A DNA stretch of 64,000 bases from Arthrobacter sp. NicSoilB4 (GTDB taxonomy: Bacteria > Actinomycetota > Actinomycetes > Actinomycetales > Micrococcaceae): positions 3,162,001 through 3,226,000 of the forward strand of contig NZ_AP024653.1 in assembly GCF_019977335.1 (NCBI RefSeq), read 5' to 3'. The notes under the pieces were generated by a model, which was not told the origin of the DNA, searched no databases, and saw only the letters and a program-made list of their open reading frames with translations. A program made the position numbers and the translations under genes. Positions 17,441-26,071 of this stretch are shown one piece after another. Positions within the stretch are counted from its first letter, which is position 1, and each line of letters starts with the position of its first letter.

Positions 17441-18286
17441 GTGGGCAAGAAGAAGAACAAGAAGCGCGCTAGAGAGCAGGCGGGACTGACGGGGCCTGAC
17501 GGGCAGCCCAGGACCAAGATGCCGCGCAAGGAGTACGAGGCGCAGATGGCCATCCTGCAAGGCGAACTGGTCGCGCTGCAGGAGTGGGTGAAATCCACCG
17601 GAGCCAAGATCTGCATCGTCTTCGAGGGCCGCGACACGGCCGGCAAGGGCGGCACCATCAAGCGCATCGTCGAACGGGTGAGCCCCCGGGTGTTCAGGGT
17701 GGTGGCCCTTCCCACGCCAACGGACCGGGAGAAGTCCCAGATGTATCTCCAGCGCTACATGGCGCACTTTCCGGCAGCCGGCGAGGTGGTCATCTTTGAC
17801 CGCAGCTGGTACAACCGTGCGGGCGTGGAACGGGTGATGGGGTTCTGCACCCCGGAGCAGACCCAGAAGTTCCTTAACATGGCTCCGCTGGTTGAGAAGG
17901 CGATGGTCGACTCGGGCATCATCCTGCTCAAGTATTGGCTTGAGGTCAGCGCGGACGAACAGACCCGGCGGCTCCAGAGCCGGATGGACGATCCGCGCAA
18001 AACCTGGAAGCTGTCGCCCATGGATCTGAAGTCATACAAGCGCTGGTACGACTACTCCCGGGCCAGGGACGCCATGTTCGCGGCGACCGATACCGCCTGG
18101 GCGCCCTGGTTCGTCGCGAACAACGACGTCAAGAAGCGCGGCCGGCTCAACATCATCAGCCACCTGCTCAGCCAGGTGCCGTACGAGCCGTACCCGGGGC
18201 TCGACGTCGAACTGCCGAAGCGCCAGAAGGCCGGCAACTACCGTGAGCCGACGCTCGCGGTGCGGCGCGTCCCGACCCAGTTCTGA
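17441..18286 (+). CDS. ppk2: Polyphosphate kinase 2
   Basis: It transfers phosphate between inorganic polyphosphate and nucleotides in the cytoplasm. The 281-residue protein has the PPK2 Walker A GRDTAGKGG (63-71), Walker B VVIFDRSWYNR (116-126) and a lid rich in Arg and Lys (RRLQSRMDDPRKTWKLSP). It is a single-domain PPK2; whether NDP or NMP is preferred cannot be told. GTG at 17441 is the start because AGGAGG lies 6 nt upstream; earlier in-frame codons lack a site. The lysine-rich start (KKKNKKRA) is a normal tail. It precedes a P-type ATPase by only 25 nt, so they are likely co-transcribed. Confidence 0.92.
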   Translation: MGKKKNKKRAREQAGLTGPDGQPRTKMPRKEYEAQMAILQGELVALQEWVKSTGAKICIVFEGRDTAGKGGTIKRIVERVSPRVFRVVALPTPTDREKSQMYLQRYMAHFPAAGEVVIFDRSWYNRAGVERVMGFCTPEQTQKFLNMAPLVEKAMVDSGIILLKYWLEVSADEQTRRLQSRMDDPRKTWKLSPMDLKSYKRWYDYSRARDAMFAATDTAWAPWFVANNDVKKRGRLNIISHLLSQVPYEPYPGLDVELPKRQKAGNYREPTLAVRRVPTQF

Positions 18287-18311
18287 GCAGCCCCGCGATG
18301 AGGAGGAAGTC

Positions 18312-21044
18312 ATGACCGACAATCCCGGAGCAGCGGCAGGAGTGGCCCCGGCCGACGCGGATGCTGCCTGGTACACACTGGCGCCCGGGGACGTCGCAGG
18401 GCGGCTGGGCGTTGATCCCGCCAGCGGGTTAAGCAGCGCCGAGGCGCAGCAGCGGCTGCAGGAGTACGGTCCGAACGCGCTGGCCGCTGCGAAGCAGGAA
18501 CCCGTCTGGAAGCGGTTCTTCAAGCACTACCGCGACTACATGCAGATCGTGCTTGTCGTCGCCGCGCTGGTCAGCCTGTTGATCGAGGAATACGGGACCG
18601 CGATCGGGCTCGCCGTCCTGACGCTGTTCAATGCGTGGCTGGGCTACCACCAGGAAGGCAAGGCCGAAGCGGCAGCAGCTTCCCTGGGGCAGATGATGAA
18701 GTCGATGGCCAAGGTGCGGCGCGACGGCGTGATGGCGGAAGTGCCGTCCGAGCAGATCGTGCCCGGCGACATTGTGGTGGTCGACGCCGGCGACCGCGTC
18801 CCCGCCGACGGCAGGGTCATCCTGGCGGCGACACTGCAGATCGAGGAGGGCGCCCTGACCGGCGAGAGCGTCGCGGTCGAGAAGGACACCGCCGTCATCG
18901 GCCGGCACGACGTCGGCATCGGCGACCGCGTGAACATGGCGTTTATGAACACCAACGTGACGCGGGGCCACGGCGAAATCCTCGTCACCACCACGGGGAT
19001 GGGCTCGGAGGTGGGCCACATCGCCCACATGCTGTCCGGGCAGAAAGAGGAGAAGACCCCGCTCACCAAGCAGGTGGACCGGCTCACCATCTTCATCATC
19101 ATCGCGGCGCTCTTCGCCTTCGTCGCCATCGTGGTCATGGGCCTGGCCGCGGGCGACTCCTTCGCTGTGCTCTTCGGGATCGGCGTGGCGCTGGCCGTCG
19201 GCTCCATCCCGGATGCGCTGCCCGCCGTCGTCACGACGATCCTGTCCGTGGGCTCGGTCAACATGGCCAAGAAGAACGCCATCATGAAGGTCCTGCCCGC
19301 CGTCGAGACCCTGGGTTCCACCTCGGCCATCAACTCGGACAAGACCGGCACGCTCACCCTGAACCAGATGACGGTGCGTGAGTTCGTGACCGTGCAGCAC
19401 CACTACACCGTGAGCGGCGAGGGTTACAGCTTCGACGGCCAGGTCCAGCGGACCACCGGCGACGCCGAGCAGGACCTGGACTACGTCATGTTCCCGTGCG
19501 CGCTGTGCAATGACTCCGACATCCAGGACGGGGAGGTCATCGGAGACCCCACGGAGGCGGCGCTGTACGTGCTCGCGCAGAAGGGCGGCGTGGACGTCGC
19601 GGAGTTCCGCCGGAACAACCCGCGTGTCGCGTCGGTACCCTTCGACTCCGACTACAAGTTCATGGCCACATTCCACCGGATGCCGGGCGCCGACGGAAGG
19701 CCCGTGATCCGCGCCTACGTGAAGGGCGCGCCCGACGTCGTGCTCAACAGATCGTCGTCCGGGCGGTTCCCGGGCGGGCGGGCCGAGCCGCTCACCGAGG
19801 ACATGCGGGCGAAGGTGCTCGCCGCGAACGAGCGCATTGCCAGCCAGGGCCGGCGGGTGCTCGCCCTGGCGCAGCGCGAGTTCGACCCGGCGACGTTCCA
19901 GCCCTCGGGCGACCTCATGGCACTCATGCAGGACCTGGAGATCTGTGCGCTGATCGGCGAGGTGGACCCGCCGCGCGCCGAGGCCGTGGCCGCTATCGCC
20001 AAAGCCAAGCACGCCGGCATCCGGGTCCGGATGATCACCGGCGACCACGCCATCACCGCGGCCGCGATCGCCGACGAACTGGGCATCCGCGGACGCGCCG
20101 TCACCGGTGCCGAGTTCGCGGCGATGAGCGACGCGGAGGCGGACAGCCAGGTCGACGGCATCGGCGTGATCGCCCGGGTGGCCCCCGAACACAAGGTCCG
20201 GCTGGTCGAGGTGCTCAAGCGCAAGGGCCACGTCGTCGCGATGACCGGCGACGGCGTGAACGACGCGCCGGCCATCGCGGCGGCCGACATCGGGATTGCG
20301 ATGGGCATCACGGGCACGGACGTCGCCAAGGGGGCGGCCAAGATGATCCTGGCCGACGACAACTTCGCGACGATCGTGTCCGCGGTCGAGCAGGGCCGGC
20401 TGGTGTACGACAACCTGCAGAAGTTCATCAGGATCCAGGTGGCCAACCTGTTTATGTTCATCCTCGCGTTCATCGGGTCCTCCGCCTTCGCGATCGCCGG
20501 CACGGCACTGCTCAGCCCGGCCCAGGTGCTGTGGATCCACATGGCGATCGTCGCCCCGATCGGCGCCGTGATGGGGCTGGACCTCGCGACGCCGGGCATC
20601 ATGGACCGCAAGCCCCGGCCCTTCAACGAACCGATCATCGTGCGGTCGATGATGGTGCGGCTCTTCATCGTCGGGCTGTTCATGGCCGCCGCGACGCTGA
20701 TCCTCGTGGAGATCGGCAAGACCTCCTACGGCTCCCTCGAGATCGGCCAGAGCATGGCCATCGTGGGCCTGGGGCTGATGAACATCACCGTGGCCCTCAA
20801 CCTGCGCTTCCCCGAGGAGAGCGCTTTCGGCCCGTCCACCATCTCGAACCCGAAGCTGCTGTGGGCGTTCGCGTGGGCGTTCGTCGGCTCCATGCTGATC
20901 ACCCAGATGCGGGTGCTGCAGGACCTGTTCGGCACCGTCCAGCTCAACGGCGCGCAGTGGCTGGCCTGCCTGGTTCCGGCCGTGGTGCTGCTGGTCCTCG
21001 GCGAGCTGTTCAAAATGATCCTGCGGGCCCGGCGCTCGCACTGA
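18312..21044 (+). CDS. P2-like cation-transporting P-type ATPase with altered ion-site motifs
   Basis: A membrane cation pump of 910 residues. It has an N-terminal cation-ATPase domain, the actuator motif TGES (183-186), the phosphorylation motif DKTGTLT (343-349) and TGDGVNDAP in the hinge, so catalysis looks intact. The overall layout is P2 (calcium or sodium pump-like). In helix 4 the usual IPEGLP reads IPDALP (299-304). In helix 6 the calcium-pump Asn and Asp positions are His743 and Val747 (QVLWIHMAIVAP). The ion is therefore uncertain. GAGGAGG precedes ATG 18312. The upstream partner ppk2 can regenerate nucleotide triphosphate from polyphosphate, a suggestive pairing. Confidence 0.88.
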   Translation: MTDNPGAAAGVAPADADAAWYTLAPGDVAGRLGVDPASGLSSAEAQQRLQEYGPNALAAAKQEPVWKRFFKHYRDYMQIVLVVAALVSLLIEEYGTAIGLAVLTLFNAWLGYHQEGKAEAAAASLGQMMKSMAKVRRDGVMAEVPSEQIVPGDIVVVDAGDRVPADGRVILAATLQIEEGALTGESVAVEKDTAVIGRHDVGIGDRVNMAFMNTNVTRGHGEILVTTTGMGSEVGHIAHMLSGQKEEKTPLTKQVDRLTIFIIIAALFAFVAIVVMGLAAGDSFAVLFGIGVALAVGSIPDALPAVVTTILSVGSVNMAKKNAIMKVLPAVETLGSTSAINSDKTGTLTLNQMTVREFVTVQHHYTVSGEGYSFDGQVQRTTGDAEQDLDYVMFPCALCNDSDIQDGEVIGDPTEAALYVLAQKGGVDVAEFRRNNPRVASVPFDSDYKFMATFHRMPGADGRPVIRAYVKGAPDVVLNRSSSGRFPGGRAEPLTEDMRAKVLAANERIASQGRRVLALAQREFDPATFQPSGDLMALMQDLEICALIGEVDPPRAEAVAAIAKAKHAGIRVRMITGDHAITAAAIADELGIRGRAVTGAEFAAMSDAEADSQVDGIGVIARVAPEHKVRLVEVLKRKGHVVAMTGDGVNDAPAIAAADIGIAMGITGTDVAKGAAKMILADDNFATIVSAVEQGRLVYDNLQKFIRIQVANLFMFILAFIGSSAFAIAGTALLSPAQVLWIHMAIVAPIGAVMGLDLATPGIMDRKPRPFNEPIIVRSMMVRLFIVGLFMAAATLILVEIGKTSYGSLEIGQSMAIVGLGLMNITVALNLRFPEESAFGPSTISNPKLLWAFAWAFVGSMLITQMRVLQDLFGTVQLNGAQWLACLVPAVVLLVLGELFKMILRARRSH

Positions 21045-21157
21045 CAGCCAGCTAACTGCAACGCTTGGTGGCGGGTGCCCGGGACAGGTTGCGTCATGTA
21101 CCGAGATATTCGCCACTAAACCCTAGAACACAAACATCAAACGTCTAACCTTTAGGT

Positions 21158-22504
21158 ATGGCCAGCAGCACCGCGGTATCCGCCCCTCCCGAGACAGCTC
21201 CTTCCGCCGTCGTCGCACCTTCCGCCGTCGTGCACGCGCCGCGCGGAGTGATTATTGCGGGAGTCGTTGCGATCGTGCTGATCGGCCTCAACCTGCGCGC
21301 CGGCATCACCGGTGCCGCCGCGCTCCTGCATGACCTGCAGCAGGTCCTGGGTTACGGGCCGCTGATCGCTGCCATCATCCCGTCGATCCCCACCCTGTGC
21401 TTCGCGGTGGCCGGCGCCGCGACCTCGTGGCTCACCCGGATTCTGGGACTGGAGAAGGCCATCCTGCTCTCCCTTGTGCTGCTCGCGGCCGGGCTGCTGG
21501 TCCGCGGCATCCCGTCCACCGGCATGCTGCTGGCGGGAACCGTCGTCGGCATGTCTGGGCTGGCGATCTGCAACGTGGCGATGCCGTCGTTTATCCGTGT
21601 CCATTTCGCGCATCGGACGTCGCTGATGACGGCCCTGTACACGGTGACCATGACGACGGGTGCCACGGTGGTCGCCGTGTTGATCGTCCCCGTGGCGCAG
21701 CAGCTCGGCTCGCCTTCCGCCGGGATCGGTGCGATCGGCTTCCTGGCGCTGGGCGCCTGCCTCGGCTTTCTGCCGATCGCCCTGCACGCCCACCGCAATG
21801 CGCCCGCCGTCAAGGCCGGCCGGGTATCCCCGTGGCCGCTGCTGCGGACCCGCACCGGCATGCTGATTACGCTCGGCTTCACCGTCCAGGCCCTGCTGGC
21901 CTACGCCGTGCTCAGCTGGTTCCCCTACATGCTGGTCACGCTCGGCCTGACAGCCGCCGAGGGCGGGCTGATGTTCGGCCTGATGCAGCTTGTCTCGGTC
22001 CCCGCGGGCATGGTGCTGGTCGCTATTGGTTCACGCCCCCGGATGCAACGCACCGCCTTCTACCTGGCCACCGTCACGATGGCCGCGGGCGTCCTGGCCC
22101 TGCTCGTCCTGCCGGTCGCCTGGGCGCCGCTGACGGCGGTGCTCCTCGGATTCGGGCTCGGCATCTTCCCGCTCGTGATGGTCATGATCAGCCGCGGCGG
22201 CCGCACCACCGCCGAAACCACTGCCTTGTCCACGGTGGCCCAGTCCGCGGGCTACCTGCTGGCGACGCTTGGCCCCTTCGGCATGGGGCTGCTCCACAGC
22301 GCCACCCAGTCCTGGACGCTGCCTTTGATCCTGCTGCTGGCCGTGGCGCTGGGCCAGATCGCCGTCGGGCATCTGCTCACCGCCCCGCCAAAGGTTCCCC
22401 GGCGTGCGGAACCACATCCGCCGGAACCGCAGGCAGCCGCTGCGCCCGCCGGCACGTCCAACGGCATTTCCGACGGCATTTCCGACGGCGGGGCACAGTC
22501 ATGA
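21158..22504 (+). CDS. CynX/NimT-type MFS transporter
   Basis: A twelve-helix major facilitator permease of 448 residues in the cyanate/nitroimidazole branch. The first helix region IGLNLRAGITGAAALL is the branch signature, and TSLMTALYTVTMTTGATV sits in the central helices. The C-terminus has a short repeated GISD segment. Members export or import small anions or drugs; the substrate here is unknown. The ATG has no Shine-Dalgarno but TAACCT at 21146-21151 is 6 nt upstream. Its stop overlaps the start of a GntR regulator (ATGA), so the regulator probably controls this permease. Confidence 0.85.
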   Translation: MASSTAVSAPPETAPSAVVAPSAVVHAPRGVIIAGVVAIVLIGLNLRAGITGAAALLHDLQQVLGYGPLIAAIIPSIPTLCFAVAGAATSWLTRILGLEKAILLSLVLLAAGLLVRGIPSTGMLLAGTVVGMSGLAICNVAMPSFIRVHFAHRTSLMTALYTVTMTTGATVVAVLIVPVAQQLGSPSAGIGAIGFLALGACLGFLPIALHAHRNAPAVKAGRVSPWPLLRTRTGMLITLGFTVQALLAYAVLSWFPYMLVTLGLTAAEGGLMFGLMQLVSVPAGMVLVAIGSRPRMQRTAFYLATVTMAAGVLALLVLPVAWAPLTAVLLGFGLGIFPLVMVMISRGGRTTAETTALSTVAQSAGYLLATLGPFGMGLLHSATQSWTLPLILLLAVALGQIAVGHLLTAPPKVPRRAEPHPPEPQAAAAPAGTSNGISDGISDGGAQS

Positions 22505-23181
22505 CACTCACCACGTCCCACCGGCCGCCGCTCGTGGAGGAGATCACTGCCAAGCTGCGTGAGCTGATCCATTCGGGCGAATGGCCGTTGCAGCAGCGAA
22601 TCCCCGCCGAACCTGAACTCATGGCCGCGCTCGGAGTCTCACGCGGAACCCTGCGCGAGGCGGTCAAGGCCCTGGCCCACAGCGGCATGCTGGAAGTCCG
22701 GCGCGGGGACGGCACCTACGTCCGCGCCACCAGCGAAATCTCCGGAGCCGCCCAGCGCATGTACCGGGACCACTCGCAGGTCCACATCCTGGAGGTCCGG
22801 GTCGGCCTGGACACCCAGGCGGCCCGGCTCGCCGCCCGCCACGTCACCGCGGACGACGTCGCTGCGATGCGCGGGCTGCTGGAGGCGCGCCGTGCCGCCT
22901 GGCAGGCCGGGGATTACGCCGGCTGGGCCCAGGCGGACTGGGACTTCCATGTGCTGGTGGCACAGGCGTCCGGCAATCCCCTGCTCCACGAGCTGTACGT
23001 CAGCTTCGGCGCCGTGTTCCACGCCGACCTCCTCCGGCAGCAGGGCCGCGCCGGCTTCAACGGGCTCCCGCATGAAGGCCACGACGAACTCGTGGAGGCC
23101 ATCGCCGCGAACGACGAAACTGCCGCCGTCGACAGCGTCCACCGGAATCTGAACTCCTGCGCGGAGTGGATCCAGCAGTAA
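22501..23181 (+). CDS. GntR (FadR subfamily) transcriptional regulator
   Basis: A 226-residue regulator with an N-terminal winged helix (about 8-75, with RIPAEPELMAALGVSRGTLR and RRGDGTYV) and a C-terminal FCD ligand domain (about 95-215). The FCD metal-site pattern is visible as D and H residues in WDFHVLVAQASGNPLL and in HEGHDELVEAI. The ATG overlaps the permease stop as ATGA, so translation is coupled. It likely senses the transported compound or a product of it. A strong terminator follows. Confidence 0.9.
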   Translation: MTLTTSHRPPLVEEITAKLRELIHSGEWPLQQRIPAEPELMAALGVSRGTLREAVKALAHSGMLEVRRGDGTYVRATSEISGAAQRMYRDHSQVHILEVRVGLDTQAARLAARHVTADDVAAMRGLLEARRAAWQAGDYAGWAQADWDFHVLVAQASGNPLLHELYVSFGAVFHADLLRQQGRAGFNGLPHEGHDELVEAIAANDETAAVDSVHRNLNSCAEWIQQ

Positions 23182-23217
23182 CCGCCACAGGCAGCACAGA
23201 AGAAATTACGCCAACGC

Positions 23218-23260
23218 AAAGGCCTCCGCACCGGAACGGGATTCCGGTGCGGAGGCCTTT
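23218..23260. terminator. Bidirectional intrinsic terminator
   Basis: Perfect 19-bp arms (23218-23236, starting AAAGGCCTCCGC, and 23242-23260) with a 5-nt loop; flanking A and T runs give U tracts on both strands. It separates the GntR gene from the convergent membrane-protein gene. Confidence 0.85.
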
Positions 23261-23280
23261 GTGTTGAAGCAGCTGCGTAC

Positions 23281-23817
23281 TTAGCGCGCGAGGCCCTTAA
23301 AGACGTTCTTGGGGCGCTGCATTTCGCCGTGCTTGGCGCCGAGGACGATCACCAGGCCGGAGAGGGCCGGGATGGCCCACTGCAGGATCTTCAACTGCTG
23401 CTGCGCGGAGCGGAGTTCCTCGGAGGCGCCAGGCTTGGGCTCGGTGGCTCCTTCAGCACCTTCGCCGGCCAGCTTGTCCACCTTGGCGCCCTGAAGCCCG
23501 GCGTACAGGCTCACTGCGGCACCGGCCAGGGTGACGACGGACTTTACGACGGTGAGGCGGGCGACACCGTCCTGCTTGGCCATCCGGCCCTTGTTCTCCC
23601 ACATGATTGCGAGGCCGGAGAGGAAGTGCGCCCCGAAGGCCGCCGTCTGGACCGGAGCCCACTTCTTCCAGCCCAGGCTCGACAGCCGGGTGCGTTCGGC
23701 CGGATCCTTGGCTTCCGCCGCCGCCCCGTTCAGCCCAATGGCACCCATCAGCGAGCCGCCGAACCAGGCGCCCGCCGTCAGGTCGTGAATGGATCGGGCA
23801 ACGAGATTACCTGCCAT
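23281..23817 (-). CDS. Hypothetical membrane protein
   Basis: A 178-residue protein with about four predicted membrane segments (around residues 12-32, 58-74, 88-106 and 145-163) and a hydrophilic Gly/Glu/Pro loop (about 110-140). I do not recognise the family. The start region MAGNLVARSIHDLTAGAWFG suggests a conserved first helix. AGGAAG lies just before the ATG. It is divergent from a DUF1206 membrane protein with a 137-nt gap, but no functional link is evident. Confidence 0.7.
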   Translation of the reverse strand: MAGNLVARSIHDLTAGAWFGGSLMGAIGLNGAAAEAKDPAERTRLSSLGWKKWAPVQTAAFGAHFLSGLAIMWENKGRMAKQDGVARLTVVKSVVTLAGAAVSLYAGLQGAKVDKLAGEGAEGATEPKPGASEELRSAQQQLKILQWAIPALSGLVIVLGAKHGEMQRPKNVFKGLAR

Positions 23818-23954
23818 GTTGAGCTTCCTATCGTCTGGGTTCGAATACGGAAATGTCGTCAGCAGCGAACGGCCACGACCCGGCTATAGTAAGCACACTT
23901 ATGAAAAACTTGGTACTCCAGGGGACGGAGTCTCCCCTGCGTAGACTCGACAGC

Positions 23955-24857
23955 ATGGAATCACCGGGGCCGAACGGCCAGCCCTCGTCCGGTTCAACCG
24001 CCGGGGAGTCCTCCGTTTCACCCGCCGGCGAAACCCCCGGGGAGTCCCTCGGGGCAGTCGTCGGGGGCGCTGCGGAGGCCGTGTCGGACAGCGTGATGCT
24101 CGACGTCGTCGCCCGATCCGGTTTTGCCGTCATGGCACTCCTGCACATCGTGATCGGCGCGATAGCCGTGGCGCTGGTCTTCGGCGCGCCGGGCCAGGCC
24201 GAACCCACCGGCGCCATCGAACAGCTCGCGGCCAACCCGTGGGGTCCTGCGGTCATGTGGGCGGGGTTCGTCGCCTGCGCCGGGCTCTCGCTGTGGCAGT
24301 TGAGCGAGGCGACCCTCCGCGCCAGGCACCTGCCCCGAGGGAAACGCCTCGGCAAGCTGGTTTCGTCCGGATTCCTCAGCATCGCGTACGGCAGCGTGGG
24401 GCTGAGTTTCGCCGGTTTCGCGCTGGGGAACCGGGGCGATTCCGGCGACTCCACCCGGGACTTCAGCACCGTTCTGGTGAATAGTCCGTACGGGGCGCCG
24501 GCGCTGGTCGGCTTGGGCCTGACCGTCATCGGGATCGGCGTCTACTTCATCGTCAAAGGCGCGGGAAAGAGGTTCAAGGAGGAGCTGGCCCACTTCGAGG
24601 GGACCCGCCGGGGCCACGTCATCAGCAGCCTGGGCGTGGCCGGCCACATCGCCAAAGGACTGGCGCTGATCCTCACGGGACTGCTGTTCGTGATCGCCGC
24701 AGCCACCAACGACCCCGGTTCGTCCACCGGCCTGGACGGCAGCCTCAAGGCCTTGCAGGACCACCCCTTCGGCCCCGCCCTGCTTCTGTTGATCGGTGCA
24801 GGATTCATCGCCTACGGAGCGTTCGCGCTGCTCCGGGCCCGCTTCGGGCGGATGTAG
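23955..24857 (+). CDS. DUF1206 membrane protein
   Basis: A membrane protein of 300 residues with three tandem copies of a two-helix DUF1206 unit. Each copy begins with an aromatic/Gly-rich helix: ARSGFAVMALLHIVIGAIAV, SGFLSIAYGSVGLSF and GVAGHIAKGLALILTGLLF. The family is common in actinobacteria and has no known function. ATG at 23955 is preferred: TAGACT at 23942-23947 lies 7 nt before it, fitting a leaderless start. Alternative in-frame ATGs at 23901 and 23853 add a Ser/Pro/Glu-rich tail. Confidence 0.82.
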   Translation: MESPGPNGQPSSGSTAGESSVSPAGETPGESLGAVVGGAAEAVSDSVMLDVVARSGFAVMALLHIVIGAIAVALVFGAPGQAEPTGAIEQLAANPWGPAVMWAGFVACAGLSLWQLSEATLRARHLPRGKRLGKLVSSGFLSIAYGSVGLSFAGFALGNRGDSGDSTRDFSTVLVNSPYGAPALVGLGLTVIGIGVYFIVKGAGKRFKEELAHFEGTRRGHVISSLGVAGHIAKGLALILTGLLFVIAAATNDPGSSTGLDGSLKALQDHPFGPALLLLIGAGFIAYGAFALLRARFGRM

Positions 24858-24881
24858 CCGGCTCCCATCCGTTGGCGGCGG

Positions 24882-25883
24882 CTACCCAGCTGCCTTCTGC
24901 AGCGGGACGACGTCGCCCTCCTGGTACAGTAGCGCCCGGACCTCGGATTCAGCGGAGTCCAGCCGCTTCGGGTCGATGGTCTCCCCCGCCGCGAAATGGT
25001 CCACGACCCGGGGGTCCACATAGCTCTTCCGGGCGATCGACGGCGTGTTGCCGAGGACCTCGGACGCGTCCAGCATGGCCCGGTTCACGGCCCGCTTCCG
25101 GGCCGACACTTTGGGTTGCGGTCCGGTCCGAGCCAGACTGGCAGCCGCCGCCACCGTCCCGCGCAACGTGCGGAAGTCCTTGGCCGTAAAGTCCTGGCCG
25201 GTGCGCTCTTTGACGTACTCATTGATGTCCGCGCTGGACACCGGGTGCCAGCTCCGGCCGTTCTTGTAGGCCAGCAGGCGGGCGTTGCCGCCGCGGCGCT
25301 TGAGCTGGCGCACGATGGCGGCAAGGTCGGCGTCGTGAATTCGCGATTCCCAGGTCTTGCCGCTCTTGGCGGGAAAGCTGAGCCGGAGCTCGTCCTTGCG
25401 CACGCGGACGTGGGCGCAGAGCAGCGTGGCGAGGCCGTGGCTGCCGTTTTCGTTCGTGTACCGCTCGGAGCCGACGCGCAGCGAGCCGCTGTCCAGCATC
25501 CTGAAAGCGGCGGCCAGCACCCGCTCCCGGGTGAGGCCCTCGGAGCGCAGGTCCATGGTGACGAGCCGTCGCGCGGCCGGCAGGGTTTCCGCGAGCTGGA
25601 GTGAGCGGTTGAACTTCAGCCGGTCCTTTTTCTCGCGCCAGCCCGGGTGGTAGATGTACTGGCGACGGCCCACCGCGTCGAGTCCGGTGGCCTGGATGTG
25701 CCCGTTGTCGTAGGGCGCGATCCAGACATCCGTCCAGGCCGGCGGGATGCCGATGCTTTCCAGCCGCTCCCGGACCGGCCCGGGCGCCAGGGTGGAGCCG
25801 TCCAGGTCCTTGTAGCTGAAGCCGGTCCCGGCCGCGACCCGGCGGTAGCCGCGGCCGGACGCGTTGCTGTGACGGAGCCTCAT
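24882..25883 (-). CDS. DNA topoisomerase IB
   Basis: It relaxes supercoiled DNA by transient single-strand cleavage through a 3'-phosphotyrosine. The 333-residue protein is the poxvirus-like bacterial type IB. The N-terminal domain starts RLRHSNASGRGYRRVAAGTG; the catalytic domain contains LRSEGLTRERVLAAAFRMLD, AKDFRTLRGTVAAAASL and the active-site Tyr in SIARKSYVDPRVV (Y288). Its ATG overlaps the stop of a 21-codon ORF (ATGA). There is no other ribosome-binding site, so translation may be coupled to that ORF. Many bacteria keep this enzyme as an accessory to topoisomerase I. Confidence 0.9.
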   Translation of the reverse strand: MRLRHSNASGRGYRRVAAGTGFSYKDLDGSTLAPGPVRERLESIGIPPAWTDVWIAPYDNGHIQATGLDAVGRRQYIYHPGWREKKDRLKFNRSLQLAETLPAARRLVTMDLRSEGLTRERVLAAAFRMLDSGSLRVGSERYTNENGSHGLATLLCAHVRVRKDELRLSFPAKSGKTWESRIHDADLAAIVRQLKRRGGNARLLAYKNGRSWHPVSSADINEYVKERTGQDFTAKDFRTLRGTVAAAASLARTGPQPKVSARKRAVNRAMLDASEVLGNTPSIARKSYVDPRVVDHFAAGETIDPKRLDSAESEVRALLYQEGDVVPLQKAAG

Positions 25884-25945
25884 CGGCGGGGCCTTGGTCG
25901 ATGAGCCATGGATGCGGGCGTCTTGGCCCGGCTGGTCTTGTCCAT
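25880..25945 (-). CDS. Possible 21-residue leader peptide coupled to topoisomerase IB
   Basis: ATG at 25945 opens a 21-codon basic frame (begins MDKTSRAKTP, ends RPRPRR) whose TGA overlaps the topoisomerase ATG. A -10-like TAGGCT at 25958-25953 is 7 nt before this ATG, as in other leaderless genes here. It may be a translated leader, or the true N-terminus separated from the gene by a frameshift. Confidence 0.45.
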   Translation of the reverse strand: MDKTSRAKTPASMAHRPRPRR

Positions 25946-25992
25946 GACGGTAAGCCTACTGACTACCGCCCCGGATCGCGTACAAAACACAA

Positions 25993-26055
25993 CAACGCGG
26001 GGTCACCTACGGCCCATAATCCCCTCCGGGATGGGCGCCAAGTGACCCCGCGTTG
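25993..26055. repeat. Palindromic intergenic element, copy C
   Basis: Arms 25993-26017 and 26031-26055 pair over most of 25 positions; outer ends CAACGCGGGGTCACCTACG and GTGACCCCGCGTTG. It follows the second fprA stop by about 16 nt on the minus strand and may end that transcript. Confidence 0.82.
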
Positions 26056-26071
26056 CTGTACCCGGGTCCGG

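Noticed and set aside
18429..21116. An 895-codon open frame antisense to the P-type ATPase
   Set aside because: High-GC coding DNA gives long antisense frames. Its composition (His, Asp, Gly, Arg) is not protein-like and the sense strand has clear motifs.
23837..23846. A tRNA-like GGTTCGAAT
   Set aside because: No acceptor, D or anticodon stem can be drawn around it; it lies in the leader of a membrane-protein gene.
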